Positions 1 to 6,014 of a stretch of 11,196 nt of DNA are shown one piece after another (within the stretch, counting starts at the first letter, position 1; the number at the start of each line of letters is the position of its first letter). This DNA comes from SIG701 sp045123975 (GTDB taxonomy: Bacteria > Bacillota > Clostridia > Oscillospirales > CAG-272), in assembly GCA_045123975.1 (NCBI GenBank), contig JBGVKV010000016.1, forward strand, positions 1 through 11,196. The letters are read 5' to 3'. The translations under genes and the position numbers were made by a program. The notes under the pieces were generated by a model that saw only the letters and a list, made by a program, of their open reading frames with translations, was not told the origin of the DNA and searched no databases.

Positions 1-683
1 TGGCAAATGCCACCCCCGCCCTTCAGGCGGCAGCTGCTGCAACCGCAGATATTCCGATTCTCGGCACATCCGTAACCGAATACGGCGTTGCCCTTGAGCT
101 TAAGAACTTTAATGGAACCGTTGGCGGCAATATCTCCGGTACATCCGACCTGGCCCCTCTGGATAAGCAGGCGACTATGATCACCGAATGGTTCCCGGAT
201 GCAAAGAAGGTCGGTCTCATTTACTGCTCCAAAGAGGCAAACAGCCAGTACCAGGTGGACGTGGTTAAGGCAGAGTTGGAAAACAAGGGCCTTACCGCCA
301 CGCTCTACCCTTTCACGGATTCCAATGACCTGGCTCAGATCTGCACCACCGCAGCCGATAACAATGACGTTATCTACGTTCCCACCGATAACACCGTAGC
401 GGAAAACACCGGTATCATCGATAACATCTGTGCTCCGAAGAAGATCCCCGTAATCGCAGGTGAAGAAGGCATTTGCAGAGGCTGCGGCGTTGCAACGCTC
501 TCCATCAGCTACTATGATCTCGGCTACGCTACCGGCAAAATGGCAGCAAAGATCCTGACGGGCGAAGCAGACATTTCCACTATGCCCATCGGATACGCAG
601 AAACGCAGACTCCCAAGTACAACAAACAGATCTGCGACGCACTCGGTATTACACCTCTTGCGGGTTACGAAGAAATCGAATAA
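1..683 (+). CDS. ABC transporter substrate-binding protein, TrpX/ABC_sub_bind type (5' partial)
   Basis: This is the C-terminal 226 residues of an extracytoplasmic binding protein. The reading frame is open from base 3 and stops with TAA at 681-683. The usual length is about 330-350 residues, so roughly the first third, including any signal peptide and lipobox Cys, lies outside the window. The visible part fits the ABC_sub_bind (PF04392) fold: ATPALQAAAAAT near the start, GNISGTSDLAPLDKQATMI, then WFPDAKKVGLIYCSKEANS, and the closing hallmark YYDLGYATGKMAAKILTGE. The neighbouring permease and ATPase complete an importer. Members of this family import tryptophan or tyrosine in streptococci (TrpXYZ), but substrates vary, so the ligand is not assigned. 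A CRGCG cysteine pair close to the ligand-domain hinge is a local peculiarity. The family is confident; the substrate is unknown. Confidence 0.9.
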   Translation, partial: ANATPALQAAAAATADIPILGTSVTEYGVALELKNFNGTVGGNISGTSDLAPLDKQATMITEWFPDAKKVGLIYCSKEANSQYQVDVVKAELENKGLTATLYPFTDSNDLAQICTTAADNNDVIYVPTDNTVAENTGIIDNICAPKKIPVIAGEEGICRGCGVATLSISYYDLGYATGKMAAKILTGEADISTMPIGYAETQTPKYNKQICDALGITPLAGYEEIE

Positions 684-698
684 ATGAAAATATGCACT

Positions 699-725
699 TA
701 GCCGGAGTGAAATCATCTCCGGCTA
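699..725 (+). other. Intercistronic stem-loop after the binding-protein gene
   Basis: TAGCCGGAG (699-707) and CTCCGGCTA (717-725) form a perfect 9-bp stem around a 9-nt loop, 15 nt after the binding-protein stop codon. No T-tract follows, so it is not a normal intrinsic terminator. Stem-loops in this position in binding-protein-dependent importers commonly stabilise the 3' end of the upstream message or terminate part of the transcripts, so more binding protein than permease is made. That role is inferred here. Confidence 0.6.
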
Positions 726-757
726 TCTGCCTATTAAATATTACAGAGGAATACAAC

Positions 758-1690
758 ATGGAAATACTTGAACAATTGCTGAGCGCCATCCCAGGCTCCA
801 TATCCCAGGGACTCATATGGGGCATTATGGCAATAGGCGTTTACATAACCTACCGTATACTCGACGTTGCCGATCTTACCGTAGACGGTTCCTTTGCAAC
901 GGGCGGTGCGGTAGCTGTTATTCTTATTTTGAACGGATGGAACTTATGGCTTGCTATGCTTGCCGCGTTCGTCGCCGGACTTGTCGCGGGTGCCATCACA
1001 GGGCTTTTGCACACCTTTATGGGCATCCCGCCGATTCTCGCCGGTATTCTGACACAGCTTTCGCTCTACTCCATCAATCTGAAGATCATGGGAAAAGCCA
1101 ACCAATCCATCAACGTGAATCAAACCGATCTTCTCGTTTCCCTTCGCTGGGTAAAGGAATTTGCTTTCCATAATCCCATCATCACCGTAGGAATCGTTTT
1201 GATCGTACTGATAGCCGTTCTGTATTGGTTTTTCGGTACGGAAATGGGATGCTCCATACGTGCCACGGGCATCAATCAGAATATGAGCCGCGCTCAGGGC
1301 ATCAACACAAGCCTCAACAAGGTTCTGGGCATTATGCTTTCCAACGGACTCGTTGCCTTTTCCGGCGCCTTTCTTGCGCAGTATCAGGGCTTTGCAGACG
1401 TGAAAATGGGTCAGGGATCGATCGTCATCGGTCTCGCCGCCGTTATTATCGGTGAGGCATTGTTCGGAAAGATATTCAAGAATTTTGCGCTCCGTCTTTT
1501 GTCGGTCGCACTTGGCTCGATCGTTTATTATATGGTCATTCAGGCGGTCATCACGCTGGGATTCGATGCAAATCTCCTTAAGCTTCTGTCCGCAGTTATC
1601 GTTGCCATATTCCTTGCCATTCCGTATTGGAAAAGACAATACGCAATGAAGCATATCAGAAAACCGAGGAGGGGTAAGACAAATGCTTGA
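758..1690 (+). CDS. ABC transporter permease, TrpY / BPD_transp_2 (LivH-like) family
   Basis: This 310-residue integral membrane protein is the channel subunit of the importer. The start is set at ATG 758 because GAGGA (746-750) lies 7 nt upstream. An in-frame ATG at 692 would add 22 residues translated from the stem-loop region and has no good ribosome binding site. Hydrophobic segments lie at about residues 15-33, 48-82, 90-108, 140-159, 187-206, 221-238, 247-267 and 273-290. Family marks are ADLTVDGSFATGG (38-50) and the cytoplasmic coupling loop GTEMGCSIRATGINQN (160-175), which contacts the ATPase. The C-terminus is strongly basic (WKRQYAMKHIRKPRRGK), as expected for a cytoplasmic tail. 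Its stop codon lies inside the ATPase gene (8-nt overlap), suggesting translational coupling. Confidence 0.92.
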   Translation: MEILEQLLSAIPGSISQGLIWGIMAIGVYITYRILDVADLTVDGSFATGGAVAVILILNGWNLWLAMLAAFVAGLVAGAITGLLHTFMGIPPILAGILTQLSLYSINLKIMGKANQSINVNQTDLLVSLRWVKEFAFHNPIITVGIVLIVLIAVLYWFFGTEMGCSIRATGINQNMSRAQGINTSLNKVLGIMLSNGLVAFSGAFLAQYQGFADVKMGQGSIVIGLAAVIIGEALFGKIFKNFALRLLSVALGSIVYYMVIQAVITLGFDANLLKLLSAVIVAIFLAIPYWKRQYAMKHIRKPRRGKTNA

Positions 1691-2480
1691 CGTTATTGGT
1701 GTAGAAAAAACATTTAACCCCGGAACGGTGAATGAAAAGAAAGCATTGAACGGCATAAATCTTCATCTGGACGAGGGTGATTTCGTTACCGTTATCGGTG
1801 GTAACGGCGCGGGCAAATCCACGATGCTGAATATGATCGCCGGCGTGTACCCCGTGGATTGCGGTAACATTATTATCGACGGTGTGGACATTACCCATTT
1901 ACCCGAACACAAACGAGCAAAATATCTCGGCCGCGTATTCCAGGATCCTATGACCGGCACAGCGGCGGATATGCAGATCGAAGAAAACCTCGCCCTTGCC
2001 GCACGGCGCGGCGCACGCCGAGGTCTTCGCACGGGAATAACCGCAAAGGAACGAAAAGAATACAAAGAGCTTTTGAAGATTCTTGATCTTGGCCTTGAAG
2101 AAAGACTGACCGCAAAGGTCGGACTTCTTTCGGGCGGTCAGCGGCAGGCGCTTACACTGCTTATGGCCACGCTGAAAAAGCCGAAACTCCTTCTCCTTGA
2201 CGAGCATACGGCGGCACTGGATCCCAAAACCGCTAAAAAGGTGCTGGACATCACCGAGGAGATCGTTGCCAAGGACAATCTGATGACGATCATGATCACG
2301 CACAATATGGCAGATGCCATCCGTGTCGGCAATCGACTGATAATGATGCACGAGGGCCGTGTTGTGGTGGACGTAAAGGGTGAAGAAAAGAAAAAGCTGA
2401 CAATAGAACAGCTTTTACAAATGTTTGATGCCTCCAGCGGTGCGCTGATGACAAGCGACATGGTTATGCTTTCCAAGTAA
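1683..2480 (+). CDS. ABC transporter ATP-binding protein, TrpZ type
   Basis: This 265-residue cytoplasmic ATPase powers the importer. It contains the full nucleotide-binding set: Walker A GGNGAGKST (39-47), Q-loop Gln87 in VFQDPM, signature LSGGQRQ (149-155), Walker B LLLLDEH (169-175) and H-loop His207 in MITHNMADA. The residue after the Walker B Glu is His (DEHTAALD), typical of this TrpZ-like subfamily, where many importers have Pro or Ala. The start ATG 1683 is preceded by GAGGAGGGG (1666-1674), a strong ribosome binding site that lies within the end of the permease gene. Its length and completeness suggest it is functional. It belongs with the two preceding genes in one operon. Confidence 0.95.
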   Translation: MLDVIGVEKTFNPGTVNEKKALNGINLHLDEGDFVTVIGGNGAGKSTMLNMIAGVYPVDCGNIIIDGVDITHLPEHKRAKYLGRVFQDPMTGTAADMQIEENLALAARRGARRGLRTGITAKERKEYKELLKILDLGLEERLTAKVGLLSGGQRQALTLLMATLKKPKLLLLDEHTAALDPKTAKKVLDITEEIVAKDNLMTIMITHNMADAIRVGNRLIMMHEGRVVVDVKGEEKKKLTIEQLLQMFDASSGALMTSDMVMLSK

Positions 2481-2520
2481 AACGAAGGGACCGTGGACAT
2501 CCGTTTGCAATCCCTGAAAT

Positions 2521-2541
2521 AAGGAGAAAAGCAGGTAATTC
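2521..2541 (+). promoter_or_regulatory. Ribosome binding region of the DUF554 gene, unusually spaced
   Basis: The good Shine-Dalgarno match AAGGAG (2521-2526) is 15 nt from ATG 2542, longer than the usual 5-9 nt. A weaker CAGGT (2532-2536) lies 5 nt from the ATG. An in-frame TAA at 2536-2538 rules out any start further upstream, so ATG 2542 stands and expression may be modest. Confidence 0.5.
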
Positions 2542-3255
2542 ATGTTAGGTCTAATTGTTAACGTAATAACCGTAATCATCGGCTCGCTCATCGGTTTATT
2601 ATTGAAAAAAGGAATCCCGGAACGGGTAAGTCATGCCGTTATGATCGGTCTGGGTGTCTGTACCCTGTATATTGGCATTACAGGCAGCTTGTGCGGCGAA
2701 AGCGTTTTGATAGTCATCGCATCGGTTGTTTCAGGTGCAGTTGTCGGCACCCTGCTGAATATAGACGGTGCCATTCACCTCCTTGCGCAAAAACTCGAAG
2801 CACGATTCAAAAAAGAAGGCTCCGGCGGTTCTGTGGCGGAAGGAATCATTACAGCAACTCTTTTATTCTGCGTCGGCTCCATGACGGTGACCGGATCCTT
2901 GCAGGCAGGCCTTACGGGAGACAACTCGGTACTGATCACGAAGGCCATGCTGGATCTGGTTTCCTCCATGATGCTTGCTTCCAGCCTCGGTATCGGCGTT
3001 CTTTTGTCCTCCGTTGCCGTATTTCTTATTCAAGGCGGTCTTGTACTGCTTGCCGGAGTGATCGCGCCGTTCATGAGCACCGGAGCTATCCATGAAATGA
3101 CCTGCACCGGCTCATTGCTGATTATTATGATCGGAACAAACCTGATGGGCATTACCAAAATCAAGGTTGCCGATTATTTGCCCGCCATCCTCATCGCTCC
3201 TATCATCCATAATGTGGCTCCGCTGTTTGCAAAGCTTTGGGAGTTACTTGTGTGA
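2542..3255 (+). CDS. DUF554 family integral membrane protein
   Basis: This 237-residue polytopic membrane protein matches the DUF554 family (YqgA/YdfK-like, PF04474) in full length. The signature stretch runs through FCVGSMTVTGSLQAGLTGD (about 109-127) and on to the conserved KAMLD (134-138). Probable membrane segments are residues 2-21, 32-50, 54-73, 100-121, 146-176 (possibly two helices), 188-204 and 212-232. The biochemical function is not established; a transporter role has been supposed from topology only. It starts 61 nt after the ATPase stop with no promoter that I can see, so it is probably read through from the importer operon, but a functional tie to that importer is not shown. A terminator follows at 3354-3385. 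Confidence 0.88.
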   Translation: MLGLIVNVITVIIGSLIGLLLKKGIPERVSHAVMIGLGVCTLYIGITGSLCGESVLIVIASVVSGAVVGTLLNIDGAIHLLAQKLEARFKKEGSGGSVAEGIITATLLFCVGSMTVTGSLQAGLTGDNSVLITKAMLDLVSSMMLASSLGIGVLLSSVAVFLIQGGLVLLAGVIAPFMSTGAIHEMTCTGSLLIIMIGTNLMGITKIKVADYLPAILIAPIIHNVAPLFAKLWELLV

Positions 3256-3353
3256 GAGGTGTCACAAAGGAGTGTGATCCCTGCCATCGGGATTAAGGTG
3301 GTAATTTGCTCGATTCGCGCAATGAACGCGAAACCAATGAATGCATCCTATCA
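3256..3353. other. Convergent intergenic stretch with small inverted repeats
   Basis: This 98-nt stretch between the DUF554 stop and the terminator holds no convincing gene. An inverted repeat TTCGCG (3314-3319) / CGCGAA (3327-3332) has a 7-nt loop. ATCCC (3277-3281) can pair weakly with GGGAT just after it. A 21-codon ATG frame at 3322 runs through the terminator hairpin and looks spurious. A TGTGA-N6-TCACA palindrome spans 3251-3266 at its left edge. Confidence 0.45.
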
Positions 3354-3385
3354 AAAAAGCAGGCTTTACGCCTGCTTTTTCTTTT
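3354..3385. terminator. Bidirectional intrinsic terminator
   Basis: GCAGGC (3359-3364), loop TTTAC (3365-3369) and GCCTGC (3370-3375) form a 6-bp GC-rich stem. It is extended by AAAAA (3354-3358) pairing with TTTTT (3376-3380). On the plus strand the stem is followed by TTTTTCTTTT. On the minus strand the A-tract becomes a run of T. It therefore ends the plus-strand DUF554 transcript and the minus-strand hydrogenase operon, whose last stop codon overlaps its edge. Confidence 0.88.
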
Positions 3386-4826
3386 AATTATTCACGCCCG
3401 ATTTGCCCTTCAGCACCTTTACTGCATCGCTGATGGTTTTCTCGTAGGCTTCGCGGCCGTACTTATCCACTTCCGCTTTGTTTTTCTCGCCGTGGGTCAG
3501 GCATCCGGCACCGCCGATGCATCCGCCGATACAGGCCATGCCTTCAATGAAGTTAGCGTCCAAGACACCCTTACTCTTCTTCAAAAGCGCGGTGCGGCAC
3601 GCCTCGATACCGTCACAGGGGAGAGCTTTGAGATCAAACACGATTCCCTGCTCCCTCATGGCCTGTGCCACCGCGTCGGACAGACCACCCGAGCGGGCAA
3701 AGATTCGTCCGAAATAAGAGGCGTTGTCCAGCACGTCCTCCGCCAGGGTGGTGATGTCCACGTCCCGGCTGTCGAACAGCGCCTGCAATTCCTCAAAGGT
3801 GAGGACCGTATCCACGTAGGGCTTCACGGATTCCAGCTGTGCCTCCGCCTTTTTCGCCGTGCAGGGACCGATGAACACAACCTTAGCGTTGGGAGTATTA
3901 TCCTTGATATACTTGGCCAGCGCCGCCATAGGGGAAAGATTGTGGGAAATGTACGGTACCAGGTCGGGATAGGCCTGCTTGATATATGAAACAAAAGCAG
4001 GACAGCAGGAGCTGGTCAAAAATCCCTTTTCGGAGAGCTCCCGGGATTCGGCCTGCGCCACCATATCCGCGCCCAGAGCGGCCTCCACCACGGTGTGGAA
4101 GCCCAGTTCCTTCAAGCCGGTGATCACCTGTCCCAGTTTGGCATAGGTGAACTGGCTGGAGATGGAGGGGGCCACGATGGCGTAGACCTTGTACTTATTG
4201 TTGTTATCGCTCTTTTTCAGCAGATCGATCACATTGACCATATAGGATTTATCCATAATGGCGCCGAAGGGGCACTGGTACACGCAGGCACCGCACTGGA
4301 TGCACTTGGAGTTGTTAATCTCCGCCGCCTTCTGCTCGTTCATGGAGATGGCCTTGACCTTACAGGCGTTCTCGCAGGGACGCTTGTGGCTGACGATGGC
4401 GGTATAGGGGCAAACCTTGGCGCAGGCGCCGCACTCCACACACTTGGACTTATCGATATGAGCCACGTGATTGTGGTCAAAGGAGATCGCACCCCGCTTG
4501 CATACGTCCTCACAGCGGTGAGCAAGACAGCCGCGGCAGGCATTTGTCACTTCGTATCCGCCCACAGGACATTCGTCGCAGGCGATCTCGATGACCTCGA
4601 TCACATTGGGATTGTTTTTATCGCCGCCCATAGCGATCTTCACACGCTCGCCCAGGATAGCCCGTTCTTTATATACACAGCACCGCATGGTAGGCTGATT
4701 ACCAGGGACCAGCGTCTTGGGGATATCCATAATATTATCCAAAAGGCTGTCGTTCCACGCCAGGCGGGCTACTTCCCGCAGAACCTTGTATTTCAGATGC
4801 TGTACTTTCGTATCGAATTTGCGCAT
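3384..4826 (-). CDS. hydA2: Monomeric [FeFe] hydrogenase, group B-like (HydA2 type)
   Basis: This 480-residue cytoplasmic enzyme should reduce protons to H2 with electrons from reduced ferredoxin. The H-cluster motifs are TSSCCPAF (271-278; C274 the likely proton relay, C275 a ligand), GPCTAKKAE (320-328; C322) and MACIGGCIGGAG (430-441; C432, C436). All Cys ligands are present. The Met of canonical MPC and the Pro of CPGGC are replaced, which fits group B rather than group A enzymes. Two 4Fe-4S ferredoxin motifs are at C129/132/135/139 and C175/178/181/185. Extra Cys at 83, 86, 97, 100, 105, 109, 151 and 155 suggest further clusters. ATG 4826 is chosen because AAGGAG (4835-4840) sits 8 nt upstream; the GTG at 4835 overlaps that site. 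It is the last gene of the operon. The symbol follows the Ruminococcus albus name. It needs HydEFG maturases, which are not in the window. Confidence 0.93.
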   Translation of the reverse strand: MRKFDTKVQHLKYKVLREVARLAWNDSLLDNIMDIPKTLVPGNQPTMRCCVYKERAILGERVKIAMGGDKNNPNVIEVIEIACDECPVGGYEVTNACRGCLAHRCEDVCKRGAISFDHNHVAHIDKSKCVECGACAKVCPYTAIVSHKRPCENACKVKAISMNEQKAAEINNSKCIQCGACVYQCPFGAIMDKSYMVNVIDLLKKSDNNNKYKVYAIVAPSISSQFTYAKLGQVITGLKELGFHTVVEAALGADMVAQAESRELSEKGFLTSSCCPAFVSYIKQAYPDLVPYISHNLSPMAALAKYIKDNTPNAKVVFIGPCTAKKAEAQLESVKPYVDTVLTFEELQALFDSRDVDITTLAEDVLDNASYFGRIFARSGGLSDAVAQAMREQGIVFDLKALPCDGIEACRTALLKKSKGVLDANFIEGMACIGGCIGGAGCLTHGEKNKAEVDKYGREAYEKTISDAVKVLKGKSGVNN

Positions 4827-4834
4827 TATGCACA

Positions 4835-4840
4835 CTCCTT
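4835..4840 (-). promoter_or_regulatory. Shine-Dalgarno of hydA2, deciding its start
   Basis: On the minus strand this reads AAGGAG, 8 nt before ATG 4826. It overlaps the TAA stop (4839-4841) of the upstream phosphatase gene, so the two genes are closely linked. It also makes a GTG start at 4833-4835 implausible. Confidence 0.75.
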
Positions 4841-6014
4841 AGAAATAACTGACCTTGATGCGCTTACCCATCTTTTTGAGACAGGTGGAAAGCTCTTGTA
4901 CCAGATTCATCTTGATATTGAAGGTGATGGGGAGATCCGGGTTCTGGTGGGCGGGGTTGATGGCACGTCCCACGTAGAAATTGATATCCGTGGCCTCTTC
5001 AAACAAGAGTCGGCAAATGAGGGATGCGCCGTCCCGCTTGTAATTCCAATGCTCGAAATGCTGGTTTTCGCCCAGATAATCTCTTGCGTATTCCAGCACA
5101 CGGTTCACCGTGATTACACCTTCGGTGACCAAATCCACACCTTCCAATTCCGCCGTGGGCGGAATGTCGTCCATCTCAAAATTCAGGGAGGGTTTTAGGG
5201 GCTTGCCCAAGTATTTGGCGGCGATGGAGGAGGTGGTACCGCCGCAGATGATGTGCTTTCCTTCCTTGGAGAAGAACAGAGACATCATCCGGTCGCAGTC
5301 GTCCCGGTTGGAGGGAGGGCCGAAAAGGATGTTCATAGGCTCCCGACGACGGATCTTCACCACGCAGGCGGTGGTATCGTCTCCCGGCTCATGGCCGTAG
5401 AGCTTTTCGCACTCGTCCACCAGCATGGTGGACATATTCTTGGCCGTATATCCGCCCGCCGCCAAAACCTGCATATATTCGATAATATCTTCCCGCTTCC
5501 ACCCGAAGTTGTACCGTCCGCCCATACCGGCGTGGACACAACCGTCGCTCATGGCGATGAACACATCGTTTTCACAAAGCTTGATAACGGACTTGAAGAT
5601 CCTCTTGCCGTCGATGTTCATCTCGGTTTTGGGATAGTCGTAATTCTCGAAATTCCGCAGAAGGATCACGTGGGGATTATCGTACTGGATAATCTCTGCC
5701 ACGTCGTTGTTCAGCAGATGAATGATGGTGAAGGTGGAGTATGCCACACCGCGGACGGAGCAAACCGGCAAGGTGGAAGCGATGGTGTACACGCACCGCT
5801 CAATAGACAGCCCCGCCGCCATCATGGTGGAAATAATTTTGGAGGTCAGAGTGGCAAGGATGCTGGCTTTTACACCGCTTCCCAGTCCGTCGGCCAGTAC
5901 AATAACCGTGGAGGAATCGCTTTCCTCCACCACGTCCACGTGGTCGCCGCAAAGGCGCTCACCCACGTGATTCACACTTTTGTAGCCGATATCCGCACAC
6001 AGATCATTCATCAT
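4839..6014 (-). CDS. PP2C/SpoIIE-type protein phosphatase with extra C-terminal domain
   Basis: This 391-residue predicted cytoplasmic, metal-dependent Ser/Thr phosphatase has an N-terminal catalytic domain at about residues 8-222. The metal-binding acidic motifs of the family are visible: GDHVDV (Asp24), VLADGLGSG (Asp42), AMSDGC (Asp157) and GDDTTACVV (Asp212, Asp213). Residues about 225-391 form an additional region I cannot assign. It starts MNILFGPPSNRDDCDR and contains KHIICGGTTSSIAAKYLG (253-270). The phosphatase gene overlaps the end of hydS by 11 nt and has AAGGAG (6022-6027) 7 nt before ATG 6014. A second ATG follows directly, so the first residue is uncertain by one. The PAS-bearing HydS lacks an output domain, so this enzyme is a reasonable downstream partner. 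A Ser/Thr phosphatase gene lies beside hydS and hydA2 in R. albus too. Its substrate is unknown. Confidence 0.88.
   Translation of the reverse strand: MMNDLCADIGYKSVNHVGERLCGDHVDVVEESDSSTVIVLADGLGSGVKASILATLTSKIISTMMAAGLSIERCVYTIASTLPVCSVRGVAYSTFTIIHLLNNDVAEIIQYDNPHVILLRNFENYDYPKTEMNIDGKRIFKSVIKLCENDVFIAMSDGCVHAGMGGRYNFGWKREDIIEYMQVLAAGGYTAKNMSTMLVDECEKLYGHEPGDDTTACVVKIRRREPMNILFGPPSNRDDCDRMMSLFFSKEGKHIICGGTTSSIAAKYLGKPLKPSLNFEMDDIPPTAELEGVDLVTEGVITVNRVLEYARDYLGENQHFEHWNYKRDGASLICRLLFEEATDINFYVGRAINPAHQNPDLPITFNIKMNLVQELSTCLKKMGKRIKVSYF

Noticed and set aside
692..757. Longer permease form starting at ATG 692
   Set aside because: The extra residues are coded by the intercistronic stem-loop and there is no ribosome binding site; GAGGA points to ATG 758.
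944..1756. A 270-codon open frame on the minus strand
   Set aside because: It is antisense to the permease gene, is hydrophilic and low in recognisable motifs, and crosses two real gene boundaries.
3322..3387. 21-codon plus-strand ORF after the DUF554 gene
   Set aside because: It runs through the terminator stem and T-tract, has no ribosome binding site and resembles no known small protein.
4827..4835. GTG start for hydA2 at 4835
   Set aside because: The GTG overlaps the AAGGAG site itself; ATG 4826 has correct 8-nt spacing.
4095..5198. A 367-codon open frame on the plus strand
   Set aside because: It is antisense to hydA2 and the phosphatase gene, has no family motif and no convincing ribosome binding site.
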